Assembly: GCA_050183765.1 (NCBI GenBank) | Contig: JBFXAZ010000007.1 | Location: 23,166-87,165 of the forward strand | Direction: 5' to 3' | Length of the DNA stretch: 64,000 nucleotides | Source: JAFAZJ01 sp050183765 | Lineage (GTDB): Bacteria; Pseudomonadota; Alphaproteobacteria; Reyranellales; Reyranellaceae | Part shown: positions 35,888 to 44,009 of the stretch, piece by piece | Position numbering within the stretch: position 1 is the first letter of the stretch | How the letters are laid out: each line of letters starts with the position of its first letter | Position numbers and translations under genes: made by a program | Notes under the pieces: generated by a model | Seen by the model: only the letters and a program-made list of their open reading frames with translations | Told to the model about the DNA's origin: nothing | Database searches by the model: none

Positions 35888-37471
35888 CTATTTGTCGAGC
35901 CAGATGTCCTCGTAGCGCGAGCCGTTGTAGAGGCTGTTGACCAGCGAGACGTAGCCCTTGACGTACGGATGCAGGCAGGTGGCGGCGCGGTTCCACATCA
36001 CGATGGGCCGCGTGCCTTCCTCGAGGATCTTGCGGTCGAGGTCCCACACCAGCTGCTTGCGCTTCTGCGGATCGAGCTCCTGCGACTGCGCGACGAAGAG
36101 CTTGTCGAACTCTGGATTGCAGTAGTTGGTGTAGTTTCGTTCCGAGCCGCAGGCGTAGTGCTCGAAGAAGGTCTGGTCGGGATCGTCGACGCCGTTGCCG
36201 GTGGTGTTCAGGCCCACCGAATAGTCCTTGCGCGCGACCTTGGCGAACCATGCCGAGGTGTCGACGAGATCGAGCTCGGCGTCGATGTACACTTCCTTGA
36301 GCTGGTCGATCAGGATCACCGCCGGGTCGCGGTAGAGCAGGTGATTGCGGGTCGAGACCTTGAGCTTCATCGGCTTGTCGGGGCCGTAGCCCAAGGACTT
36401 CATGATCTCGCGCGCCTCGGCACGGCTCTTGGCGACGTCGGCGCCGTAGCCCTTGACCTTGTCGAACATCTCCGGCGGCAGGCCCCACACGCCGTCGGGT
36501 GGCGGCAGCATCACGCCGCCGATGACCGCGTCGCCCTGGTTGAGGATGTCGACGAAGGCCTTGCGGTCCATCGCCAGCAGCAGCACCTGGCGCAGCTTGG
36601 GATCGTTGAACGGCGGATTGTCCTTGTTGACGATCAGGTTGGTGCTGTTGTTCATCGAGGAGGTGATGCAGTTCGCATCCGGCACCTGCGACTTCACGTC
36701 CTTCAGGAGCGGGATCGTCACCACGTAGGGCGCCGTCATGTCGAAGCGCTTCGACACGAAGCCGAGGATCGCCGTCGAACGGTTGGAGATGATCGTGAAC
36801 TTGATGCCGTCGAGATAGGGCTTGCCCTTCTTGAAGTAATCGGGATTGCGCGTGAGCGTGATGTGCTCGTTGCGCTTGAACTCGACGAACTTGAACGGCC
36901 CGGTGCCGATCGGCTTGGTGCGCATCTGCGCCGGCGTGACGTGACACGGATACATCGGCGTGTAGCCCGACGCGAGCAGGATCGGGAACGAGGGCTGCGG
37001 CCGCTTGAGCTGGAAGGTCACGTCATGGTCGCCGTTGACCACGACCTTCTCGAGGTTGCCGTACCATGAGGATCGCGGGTTCTTGCGCAGCTTCTGCGTC
37101 GCCTTGCCCTGCAGCAGATCGAAGGTGCAGACCACGTCCTTGGCGGTGAACGGCTTGCCGTCGTGCCACTTCACGCCCTCGTGCAGCTTGAAATTCAGCT
37201 GCGTCTTGTCGGCGTTCCACGACCACGCCTTCGCAAGGTCGGGCACGATGGTCTCAAGGCTGTTCCTGGCCTGCTGCTGATCGAACATGATCAGGTTGTT
37301 GTAGACGCCCATGAAGGGTACGACCGTGGAAGTCGTCGCTTCCTCGAGAATTGACGCACTGGGCGCATTGTCCTGGAAGTACATATTCAGGATGCCGCCG
37401 CTCTTCTGCGCCAGCGCCGGCGCGGCACACAACGATCCCGCCAACGCCGCCGATACTACCAACCTCAACAT
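35888..37471 (-). CDS. ABC transporter substrate-binding protein, peptide/opine family 5
   Basis: A 527-residue periplasmic binding protein of the SBP_bac_5 (DppA/OppA) family with a signal peptide (MLRLVVSAALAGSLCAAPALA, cleaved before Q). Family hallmarks include PDLAKAWSWNADKTQLNFKLHEGVKWHDGKPFTAKDV, KPIGTGPFKFVEFKRNEHITLTRNPDYFKKGKPYLD and the C-terminal PIVMWNRAATCLHPYVKGY. No permease or ATPase genes accompany it in this window, so it is an orphan or serves a remote transporter. It is the last gene of a leftward run that includes a hydratase, a lactonase-like enzyme and a dehydrogenase, suggesting uptake of the compound they degrade. Confidence 0.93.
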   Translation of the reverse strand: MLRLVVSAALAGSLCAAPALAQKSGGILNMYFQDNAPSASILEEATTSTVVPFMGVYNNLIMFDQQQARNSLETIVPDLAKAWSWNADKTQLNFKLHEGVKWHDGKPFTAKDVVCTFDLLQGKATQKLRKNPRSSWYGNLEKVVVNGDHDVTFQLKRPQPSFPILLASGYTPMYPCHVTPAQMRTKPIGTGPFKFVEFKRNEHITLTRNPDYFKKGKPYLDGIKFTIISNRSTAILGFVSKRFDMTAPYVVTIPLLKDVKSQVPDANCITSSMNNSTNLIVNKDNPPFNDPKLRQVLLLAMDRKAFVDILNQGDAVIGGVMLPPPDGVWGLPPEMFDKVKGYGADVAKSRAEAREIMKSLGYGPDKPMKLKVSTRNHLLYRDPAVILIDQLKEVYIDAELDLVDTSAWFAKVARKDYSVGLNTTGNGVDDPDQTFFEHYACGSERNYTNYCNPEFDKLFVAQSQELDPQKRKQLVWDLDRKILEEGTRPIVMWNRAATCLHPYVKGYVSLVNSLYNGSRYEDIWLDK

Positions 37472-37568
37472 CTACGCTTCCTCCCAAAAGTCGGGCGGAT
37501 CGTATGAGGTGCCTTGCGAGACGGGCAAGTTCGGGCAGCCCTGCAGTTTTGCGCTGCGCGATACCCCG

Positions 37569-38348
37569 TCAGGTGTACGTCATGGTGACGCTGCCGAACG
37601 GCCCGAAATCGGCGGTGTAGGTCTCGCCTGCCTTGGGCGCCAGCATGCCGGTCAGGGTGCCGGTGCTGATCATCTGCCCGGCTTTCATGCCGATGCCGCT
37701 GCGCGACAGCTCGTTGGCCAGCCAGGTCAGCGGCACCACGGGATGATCGAGCGCCGCGGCTGCGGTGCCGCGGCGGCGCGGTACGCCGTTGCACAGCAGC
37801 ACCACCTCCTGGCCCGCGATGTCACGACGGCGCCAATCCTCGATCGGCGGCCCGCACAGGATCGTGCCGCTGCCCGATCCGTCGGCGAGCACCGCCGGCA
37901 GCGGCGGGAAGTGCGCGTCGTGCACGAAGCGGCACTCCGCCAGCTCCAGCCCCGGATGCAGCGACGCCACGGCGTCTGTGACCTCCTCGACGCTGTAGGG
38001 TTTGTCGCGCGGCGGCAGGTCCGTGCCGAGAACCGCCTGGTACTCGACCTCGGGGATCGGGCTGCATTGCCTGGCGCGTTCCACCGACAGCGGCGGCGTC
38101 CGGATCGCATAGACACGGCCGTAGATCGGCGAGTCGGTGCGCAGCTGCCGCTGCATCTCCTCCTTCTGCGCCGCGATCTTCCAGCCGAGAACCGGCCATC
38201 CCAGCTCTTCCTCGACCATGCGCGCGACGCTGTAGGCGGTGGCCTTGTCCGGCGGCACAAGCGCGGGATCGAGGCCGCTGTGCTGCCGCCCTTCGCGCCG
38301 CAGAGCCGCGAGCAGGCGCGCGAATTCGCGCTGGCGGGACATGTCCAT
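37569..38348 (-). CDS. 2-keto-4-pentenoate hydratase-like protein
   Basis: A 259-residue protein of the fumarylacetoacetate hydrolase-fold hydratase/decarboxylase group (MhpD, DmpE, DmpH). It has the sequence WPVLGWKIAAQKEEMQRQL (substrate loop), the metal-binding E-x-E motif in IPEVEYQAVLGTDLP, and SLHPGLELAECRF, with GAALDHPxxPLTWLANEL-type and GQMISTGTLTGMLAPKAGE endings. It would hydrate a 2-oxo-4-enoate from aromatic meta-cleavage or decarboxylate a related 2-oxo acid. ATG 38348 has GGAGGTG upstream. No ring-cleavage dioxygenase is present nearby, so the pathway is undefined. Confidence 0.87.
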   Translation of the reverse strand: MDMSRQREFARLLAALRREGRQHSGLDPALVPPDKATAYSVARMVEEELGWPVLGWKIAAQKEEMQRQLRTDSPIYGRVYAIRTPPLSVERARQCSPIPEVEYQAVLGTDLPPRDKPYSVEEVTDAVASLHPGLELAECRFVHDAHFPPLPAVLADGSGSGTILCGPPIEDWRRRDIAGQEVVLLCNGVPRRRGTAAAALDHPVVPLTWLANELSRSGIGMKAGQMISTGTLTGMLAPKAGETYTADFGPFGSVTMTYT

Positions 38349-38443
38349 GACGCACCTCCGATCCGATGGTGCGAGGCTACGGCAAGGAGCATGTCATCGC
38401 GACCACGCCGGATCGCATCGCGGACTATCGAGCCGCGATGCGA

Positions 38444-39250
38444 TCAGCTCGTGCGCGGTGGCACGTCGAGGCGCACGATCACGCCCTCGAGCTTCGGCGA
38501 CACGGCCGGGTAGTACTGCGTCACCAGCGGATCGTGACCCGGCACGATGTGATCGGGCGAGGCCGCGAGCCTCTCGGCTGTGCGGTAGGCGTCGACCATG
38601 TCGCCGAGGCTGAAGGCGGTGCCGAAGAAGCGGTTTTTCCGCATGTGTTCATAGTAGTGCGACGCATCGGAGGCGAGCACGACCCAGCCGCGCTCGGTGC
38701 TGACGCGCACGATTTGCAGGCCCGGCGTATGGCCGCCGACATGGTGCAGCGAGATGCCGGGCGCCAGGTCGACCGTGCCGGTGTGCTGCTCGACGCGGCC
38801 CTTGAAGTTCAGGCGCACCATGCCGACCACGTCCTCGACCTCGAAGCTGTGGCCGAACTTGGCGTATTTCATGTAGGGCCCGGTGACGAAGCCCATCTCC
38901 TTCACCTGCAGGTGGAAGCGCGCGGTCGGGAACTTGTCGAAATTGCCGACATGGTCGTAGTGCAGATGCGTCAGCACCACGTCGGACACCGATTCGGGCG
39001 CGATGCCGAGCTCAGCCATGGTCGCCACCGGGCAGCGCAGGAACTCGCGCTTGCGCCTGGCCGCGACCTCGGCGGTGAAGCCGGTGTCGACGGCGATCAC
39101 GCGGCCCGCGCCGCGGATCACCCAGGTGAAATAGTCCATCGGCATCGGCCCATCATGCGGGTCGCCGCCGATGAAGTGGTCGGCGCGGCGCGCATCACGC
39201 CTGGCGTAGCGGATGGCGTAGATCTCGTAGGTCGGCAACGCATCGGCCAT
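38444..39250 (-). CDS. MBL-fold metallohydrolase, N-acyl-homoserine-lactonase-like
   Basis: A 268-residue metallo-beta-lactamase-fold hydrolase. The dinuclear zinc motif is intact: THLHYDHVGNFDKFP (HxHxDH), VGGHTPGLQ (third His), ASDASHYYEH (bridging Asp) and IVPGHDPLV (last His). The arrangement THLHYDH-x-GN resembles AiiA/AttM-type quorum-quenching lactonases, but many catabolic lactonases share it. It starts three bases after the stop of the upstream dehydrogenase gene, so the two are coupled. The substrate is unproven. Confidence 0.88.
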   Translation of the reverse strand: MADALPTYEIYAIRYARRDARRADHFIGGDPHDGPMPMDYFTWVIRGAGRVIAVDTGFTAEVAARRKREFLRCPVATMAELGIAPESVSDVVLTHLHYDHVGNFDKFPTARFHLQVKEMGFVTGPYMKYAKFGHSFEVEDVVGMVRLNFKGRVEQHTGTVDLAPGISLHHVGGHTPGLQIVRVSTERGWVVLASDASHYYEHMRKNRFFGTAFSLGDMVDAYRTAERLAASPDHIVPGHDPLVTQYYPAVSPKLEGVIVRLDVPPRTS

Positions 39251-39253
39251 GGA

Positions 39254-40180
39254 TCACCCGTTGCCGCGCAGCTGCGCCAGGCGATCGGGCGGGACCGTCG
39301 CGTCGACGCCGGCCCGCTCCTGCTGCAGCTTCAGGATGCTGCGCGAGTCGAGCTGCGCCCAGCCACGGCCCAGCGCCTCGGTCATCTCCTCCAGGGTGAG
39401 GTTGGCAAGCCGCATCGGCACGCCGACCTCGCGGCCCAGCTGCGTGGCCAGCGACACGTCCTTGTGCGCATGGCGCAGCTGAAAGGCCGGCGGATCGTAG
39501 GTGCCGGAGAGGAACTGGTCGAGCAGGCCGTCGAAGGTGCGGCGCCGTCCGAGCGCGCCCTGGCGCACCGCCTCGAACAGATCGGCCGGATCGACGCCGG
39601 CCTTGATGCCCATGGTGAAGACCTCGCCCAGCGCCACGGTGAGCGCGTAGCCGGCGCAGTTGTGCACCAGCTTGGCCACGGTGGCCTGGCCGATGGCGCC
39701 GACATAGCGCACCTGGTCGCCCATGGCGTCGAGCGCCGCGCGGTCGCGCTCGAAGATCGCCTTCTCGCCGCCGACCCAGATCGCCAGCTTGCCGGTGAAG
39801 GCGCCCTTGGGCCCGCCGCTGACCGGCGCGTCGAACATGTAGGCGCCCTTTTCGGTGAAGGCGGCGTTGATCTTGCGCACGGTCGCGCGCGAATTGGTCG
39901 ACAGGTCGAAGTACGAGGCGCCGGCCTTGATGCCCGCCAGCAGCCCGTTCTCGCTCAGCGCCACCGCCTCGACCTCGGGCGGTCCGGGCAGCGAGGTGAG
40001 CACGACGTCGGATGCGGCCGCGACCGCCTTGGGCGAATCGGCCCAGGTCGCGCCGGCGGCGAGGTGCTTGGCCGCCGCCTCGCGGCGCATGTCGTGTACC
40101 GTCAGCGAATGGCCGGCCTTCTGCACGTTTGCTGCAAGGCTGGCTCCCATGATTCCCAGTCCAACGAATCCGACGCGCAT
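39254..40180 (-). CDS. NAD(P)-dependent beta-hydroxyacid dehydrogenase (HIBADH family)
   Basis: A 308-residue 3-hydroxyisobutyrate dehydrogenase-family enzyme. The N-terminal Rossmann motif VGFVGLGIMGASLAANVQKAG (GxGxMG) is followed by the substrate-binding loop DAPVSGGPKGAFTGKLAIWVGG and the catalytic Lys in GQATVAKLVHNCAGYAL. Relatives include tartronate semialdehyde and gamma-hydroxybutyrate dehydrogenases. ATG 40180 follows GGGAGGATC. It heads a leftward operon with the MBL hydrolase, hydratase and binding protein. The substrate is probably a short beta-hydroxy acid. Confidence 0.92.
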   Translation of the reverse strand: MRVGFVGLGIMGASLAANVQKAGHSLTVHDMRREAAAKHLAAGATWADSPKAVAAASDVVLTSLPGPPEVEAVALSENGLLAGIKAGASYFDLSTNSRATVRKINAAFTEKGAYMFDAPVSGGPKGAFTGKLAIWVGGEKAIFERDRAALDAMGDQVRYVGAIGQATVAKLVHNCAGYALTVALGEVFTMGIKAGVDPADLFEAVRQGALGRRRTFDGLLDQFLSGTYDPPAFQLRHAHKDVSLATQLGREVGVPMRLANLTLEEMTEALGRGWAQLDSRSILKLQQERAGVDATVPPDRLAQLRGNG

Positions 40181-40270
40181 GATGTGATCCTCCCTTGCGC
40201 GATCGTGCCCTCGTTCGACGGTGGCGGACAAGCACGCACCCATGCATGCTGCGCGCGGGAGGAAGCCGAT

Positions 40271-41077
40271 TTGCTGACGCAAGCTGTCGATCTGCGGGCC
40301 GAGGCCGATGAACTGCACCATCTGCTGGCGCCGCTCGACGACTCCGACTGGAACCGCGCCACGCGCTTCAAGGGCTGGACGATCAACGACATCGTGGGTC
40401 ACCTGCACATGGGCGACCTGATGGGCTACGCCTCGGCCACCGACGAGGCGGCGTTCCACGCGCTGCGCGCCGACATCCAGGCCAAGCGCGAGACCGGTAT
40501 GACGCGGCTGGAGGAGCAGCGCCAGCGGCTGGGCAACCTCGAGGGCCGCGCATTGCTAGCGCGCTGGCACGAGACGCTAGGCAGGCTGGCGGACACGCTG
40601 GGCGCGCGTGCGCCCGACGACCGACTGAAATGGGCCGGCCCCGACATGGGCGTGCGCATGTTCACCACCGCCCGACAGATGGAGATCTGGTCGCACGGCC
40701 AGGCGATCTACGACATGCTCGGCATGGTGCGCCCGCGATCCGACAGGCTGCAGAACATCGCCGTGATCGGCGTGCGCACCTATGGCTGGACCTTCGCCAA
40801 CCGGGGCGAGAAGCCGCCGGGGCCGGCGCCCTATGTCCGCCTCGATGCGCCCTCGGGCGCGGTCTGGGAATGGAACACCCCATCGACCGACAACGTGGTC
40901 GAGGGCGATGCCGAGGAGTTCTGCCAGGTCGTGGCGCAGACCCGCAACGTCGCCGACACCCAGCTCAGGGTGACCGGCGACGTCGCGCGCGCCTGGATGG
41001 CGATCGCGCAATGCTTCGCCGGCCCGCCCGAGACTCCACCCGCGCCGGGCACACGGCGGCGCGAAACCAAGGGATGA
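40271..41077 (+). CDS. TIGR03084-type DinB-fold protein (maleylpyruvate isomerase-like)
   Basis: A 268-residue protein of the DinB-like, wholly helical TIGR03083/84 group. The N-terminal part LRAEADELHHLLAPLDDSDWNRATRFKGWTINDIVGHLHMGD carries the family His (GHLH), and TARQMEIWSHGQAIYDML supplies a second metal-binding His. TTG at 40271 is taken as the start because GGGAGG lies six bases upstream and the N terminus then matches the family; no ATG is available nearby. Biochemical function is unassigned: actinobacterial relatives use mycothiol, which alphaproteobacteria lack. Divergent from the dehydrogenase operon and just before an amidohydrolase. Confidence 0.75.
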   Translation: MLTQAVDLRAEADELHHLLAPLDDSDWNRATRFKGWTINDIVGHLHMGDLMGYASATDEAAFHALRADIQAKRETGMTRLEEQRQRLGNLEGRALLARWHETLGRLADTLGARAPDDRLKWAGPDMGVRMFTTARQMEIWSHGQAIYDMLGMVRPRSDRLQNIAVIGVRTYGWTFANRGEKPPGPAPYVRLDAPSGAVWEWNTPSTDNVVEGDAEEFCQVVAQTRNVADTQLRVTGDVARAWMAIAQCFAGPPETPPAPGTRRRETKG

Positions 41078-41079
41078 TC

Positions 41080-42207
41080 ATGAACGATCTGGTTCTCAAG
41101 GGCGGACGGGTGATCGACCCGTCGCAAGGCATCGACACGGTCACCGACATCGCCTTCGCCGCCGGCAAGGTCGCGGCGATCGGCGACAATCTCTCCGGCA
41201 CGGACTCGCGCGACGTCGCCGGGAAGATCGTCTGCCCCGGCCTGATCGATCTGCACACGCACGTCTATTGGGGCGGCACGTCGCTGGGCGTCGCCGCGGA
41301 GTCGCTGGCGCGCAGCGGCGGCGTCACCACCTTCATCGACGCCGGGAGCGCCGGGCCCGGCAATTTCCACGGCTTCCGCGCGCATGTGATCGAGCCGTCG
41401 CCGGTGCGCATTCTGCCGTACCTCAACCTGTCGTTCCCCGGCATCTTCGCCTTCTCCAAGGCGGTGATGGTGGGCGAGGCGGCCGATCTGCGCCTGCTCG
41501 ACACGCGCGAGTGCCTGCGCGTCGCGCGGGAGAACGCCGATCTCGTGCTGGGCATCAAGGTGCGGGTCGGCAGGGGCGCCGGCGGCGACAACGGCGTGAT
41601 GCCACTGGACATGGCGATCGAGGTGGCAGAGGAGGCGGGGCTTCCCGTCATGGCGCATCTCGATTTTCCGCCGCCGTCGCGGCTTGAGGTGATCTCGCGG
41701 CTGCGCCGCGGCGACATCCTCACCCACTGCTTCCGGCCGTTCCCCAACGCGCCGGTGAAGAACGACGGCAAGGTGCGCGAGGAGGTGGTGGCGGCGCGCG
41801 AACGCGGCGTGCTGTTCGATATCGGCCATGGCGGCGGCTCGTTCGGCTTCCAGACGACGCGCGGCATGCTGGCAGCCGGCTTCCTGCCAGACGCGATTTC
41901 GAGCGACGTGCACGCGATATCGATCGAGGGCCCGGCCTACGACATGCTGACCACGATGTCGAAGTTCCTGTGCCTCGGCGTCGATGTCGCCACGGTGATC
42001 AGGCTGTCGACGGTCGGCCCGGCGGCCGCGATCCGCCGCCCCGATCTCGGCACCCTGAAGCCCGGCAGCGTCGGCGAGGCCAGCATCCTGGATCTGAAGC
42101 AGGGCAGCTTCGACTATGTCGACTGCATCGGCGAGTCCCTGAAGGGTGAGCAACGCCTGCTTTCGGCCGGCGTCGTGCTCGGCGGAAAGTGGTGGCATCC
42201 GACGTGA
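41080..42207 (+). CDS. Amidohydrolase / dihydroorotase-like deacetylase
   Basis: A 375-residue amidohydrolase-superfamily enzyme. It starts with the usual composite beta domain (DLVLKGGRVIDPSQGIDTV), then PGLIDLHTHVYWG (HxH metal site near residue 60), carbamylated-Lys candidate in LGIKVRVGRG, His in VMAHLDFPPP and ILTHCFRPF, and Asp in DAISSDVHAIS. It resembles the EF_0837/deacetylase branch rather than true dihydroorotases. The ATG at 41080 is favoured over one at 41074, which abuts the AAGGG. It overlaps or abuts the previous gene, so the two are likely cotranscribed. Confidence 0.88.
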   Translation: MNDLVLKGGRVIDPSQGIDTVTDIAFAAGKVAAIGDNLSGTDSRDVAGKIVCPGLIDLHTHVYWGGTSLGVAAESLARSGGVTTFIDAGSAGPGNFHGFRAHVIEPSPVRILPYLNLSFPGIFAFSKAVMVGEAADLRLLDTRECLRVARENADLVLGIKVRVGRGAGGDNGVMPLDMAIEVAEEAGLPVMAHLDFPPPSRLEVISRLRRGDILTHCFRPFPNAPVKNDGKVREEVVAARERGVLFDIGHGGGSFGFQTTRGMLAAGFLPDAISSDVHAISIEGPAYDMLTTMSKFLCLGVDVATVIRLSTVGPAAAIRRPDLGTLKPGSVGEASILDLKQGSFDYVDCIGESLKGEQRLLSAGVVLGGKWWHPT

Positions 42208-42214
42208 TGTCGCC

Positions 42215-42315
42215 GTCGTCCTGAGCGCGGCGAAGGACCCGGCGGTGCTGCGAATCGATCGCCATGTTTCGATTGGCCGCGATACCGCCTGGTTCTTCGC
42301 TGCGCTCAGAACGAC
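42215..42315. repeat. Imperfect inverted repeat, candidate bidirectional terminator
   Basis: Between convergent genes, the left arm beginning GTCGTCCTGAGCGCGGCGAA and the right arm ending TTCGCTGCGCTCAGAACGAC pair imperfectly over about 30 bases with a loop of about 40. The CTGAGCGCxGCGAAG core is typical of dispersed intergenic palindromes. Placement between two converging stops fits transcription termination from both sides. Confidence 0.6.
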
Positions 42316-42329
42316 ATCGTGACCAGCAC

Positions 42330-43394
42330 TCAGTCCTTGCCATCGCCGAAAGCATCGATGCCGATCTCGGCCCGTACCGCCTGGCTGACTGCCGCCTTGG
42401 CGTCCTCCAGCGGGATGCCGGTGGCGTCGGCGATGCGCACGACGGCGTTGAAGATCGCCGCCACGCCGGCGGCGTCGGTCAGCGCCTCCTCGCCAAGGGC
42501 GCGCCGCACCGCGTCGCGGCGGGTGGCGAGGGCGTCGGCATCCGCGCCGACTACGGCCGCGCCGAAATCCATCAGCAGCTTGCCGTGAGGGATGCCGCCG
42601 TCGCCGCTGCCGTCCATGACGACGGAGAAGTCATATCCGTGTCCCGTGAACTCGCCGCTCCCCCGGAGCAGGACCACATGGCTGGTGGTTCAATAGACGC
42701 AGCGGTTGAGCGCCGACAGGCGTGCCGCCAGCAGCTCGATCTGGGCGTGCGTCAGCGCGCGGAACTCGGTGCCGTAGTCGCGCAACTGCCGGTCCGGCAG
42801 GTACATCGCGGCGTCGAGGTCGAAGAAGCCGATGACCTCGGCCGGCACGAGGCTGAGCGCCCGGTGGATGTTCATGCCGGCGAGGCCGGTGTAGAGCGGC
42901 GGGTCCTCGGGCCCGACATCCTCGGGCGCCAGCGTGGGCACCCAGGCCCGGTCGATCCGCGCGCCGGCTGGACGCCGCTGCGAGGGCACTCCTGGTTGCG
43001 GTCGCGGCAGGGGGCGCGGCGGCCGCCCCAGCGCCTGCTCGAACGTATCGACGGCGATCACCGTGGCGATCACGCCGACCAACTCGGCATACTGCTCTAC
43101 TGCCAGGCCTTGGTCCAACAGACCGTCGAGCCAGCTTCGCGACAGACGGCCGGAGTCCGTGCGGATGCGGTGGACGGCTTCGACGACGACAGGGGCAAGA
43201 GTGCCCAGACTGTCGTGCGTGCCGCCGACGGCGCTGGCGGTCAGCGCCTGCGCGCGGTCGGCGCACAGGCGGCAGTGCGTGGCCTGGCGCGCCTCGGCGG
43301 CGATCGCAACGCGCTCGGCGCCGGTCCACCACGTGCCGGGCGCCGCGAGGCGCGACCAGGCGCGGTCCTGTGCCTCGCTCAGTTCGGTGCGCAT
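42330..43394 (-). CDS. AhpD-like candidate selenoprotein (in-frame TGA read as Sec235)
   Basis: A 354-residue tandem carboxymuconolactone decarboxylase/AhpD-fold protein, provided the TGA at 42690-42692 is decoded. Frame and similarity run through it: upstream ends LSALNRCVY, downstream continues TTSHVVLLRG, so the site reads C-V-Y-U-T-T-S-H, the AhpD redox motif (CxxC plus His) with Sec in place of the peroxidatic Cys. The N-terminal half has its own CRLC at residues 41-44, and the C-terminal helix VAAIFNAVVRIADATGIPL is typical AhpD. A SECIS-like hairpin begins 19 bases after the TGA. The start at 43394 (MRTELSEAQ) is chosen; GTG 43445 is an alternative. Expected role: thiol/selenol peroxidase or reductase. 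A nonsense mutation is the competing explanation. Confidence 0.82.
42655..42671 (-). promoter_or_regulatory. SECIS-like hairpin in the AhpD-like gene
   Basis: On the mRNA, CTGCTCC and GGAGCGG pair (7 bp including one G-U) around a GGG loop that starts 26 bases after the UGA. Bacterial SECIS elements need a short stem with G in the apical loop about 16-37 bases after UGA, so position and shape fit. A second small hairpin, ACCAC/GTGGT, lies between it and the UGA. Confidence 0.55.
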
Positions 43395-43460
43395 GGATCG
43401 TACGCTGACATGGATGCACGTTAGTCCGATGCGAGCCGCCGACACAATGACGCATCATCC

Positions 43461-43952
43461 ATGACCATCCGACCCATCGTCCGCTTTCCCGATCCGCGCC
43501 CGCGTCAGAAGGCGGCCGAGGTCACAGCCTTCGACGACGCGCTGAAGGCACTGGCCGCGGATCTGCTCGAGACCATGCGCGCGGCGCCGGGGGTCGGCAT
43601 CACCGGGCCGCACATCGGCGTCATGCTGCGGGTTGTGGTGATCGAGCTGGGCGGCGACGTGCGCACCTACGTCAACCCGGTGGTCGAATGGTCGTCCGCC
43701 GAGATGACCCGCATCGCCGAAGGCAGCATCTCGATGCCCGGCCTCAACGAGGAGGTCGAGCGGCCGGCGCGGGTGCGCGTGCGCTTCCGCGACCTCGATG
43801 GCGTGGAGCAGGTGGAGGAGGCCGATGGCTTTCGCGCCACCTGCCTGCAGCACGAGATCGACCAACTCGACGGCATCTTCTGGATCGACCGGCTGTCGCG
43901 GCTCAAGCGCGACCGTCTCACCAAGCGGTTCGCCAAGCTCGGCCGGGCTTGA
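43461..43952 (+). CDS. Divergent peptide deformylase-like protein with altered metal site
   Basis: A 163-residue protein with the fold pattern of peptide deformylase (N-formyl-Met hydrolase), but all three signature motifs are changed. Motif 1 reads GVGITGPH instead of GxGLAAxQ; motif 2 reads EGSIS instead of EGCxS, losing the metal-binding Cys; motif 3 reads QHEIDQLDG instead of QHExDHLxG, losing one His ligand while keeping the Glu. With two of three ligands replaced, normal Fe/Zn-dependent deformylation is doubtful. The housekeeping def gene is presumably elsewhere. The flanking sequence (YVNPVVEW, IFWIDRLSRLKRDRLTKRF) is conserved-looking, so it is not decaying. Confidence 0.8.
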   Translation: MTIRPIVRFPDPRPRQKAAEVTAFDDALKALAADLLETMRAAPGVGITGPHIGVMLRVVVIELGGDVRTYVNPVVEWSSAEMTRIAEGSISMPGLNEEVERPARVRVRFRDLDGVEQVEEADGFRATCLQHEIDQLDGIFWIDRLSRLKRDRLTKRFAKLGRA

Positions 43953-44009
43953 GCAGGGCCGGCCGCCGGTGCTTTGCTGACGGCGACAAATACCCAGGAG
44001 GAGAGCCCG

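Noticed and set aside
40271..41077. A long frame from 38366 covering the TIGR03084-like gene
   Set aside because: The first 630 codons are antisense to three real genes; only the part after TTG 40271, preceded by GGGAGG, looks like protein.
42690..43445. Treating the AhpD-like gene as a short protein ending at CVY plus a separate 115-residue gene
   Set aside because: The two parts are in the same frame and together rebuild one AhpD motif; the second part has no ribosome site and would begin just after the redox His.
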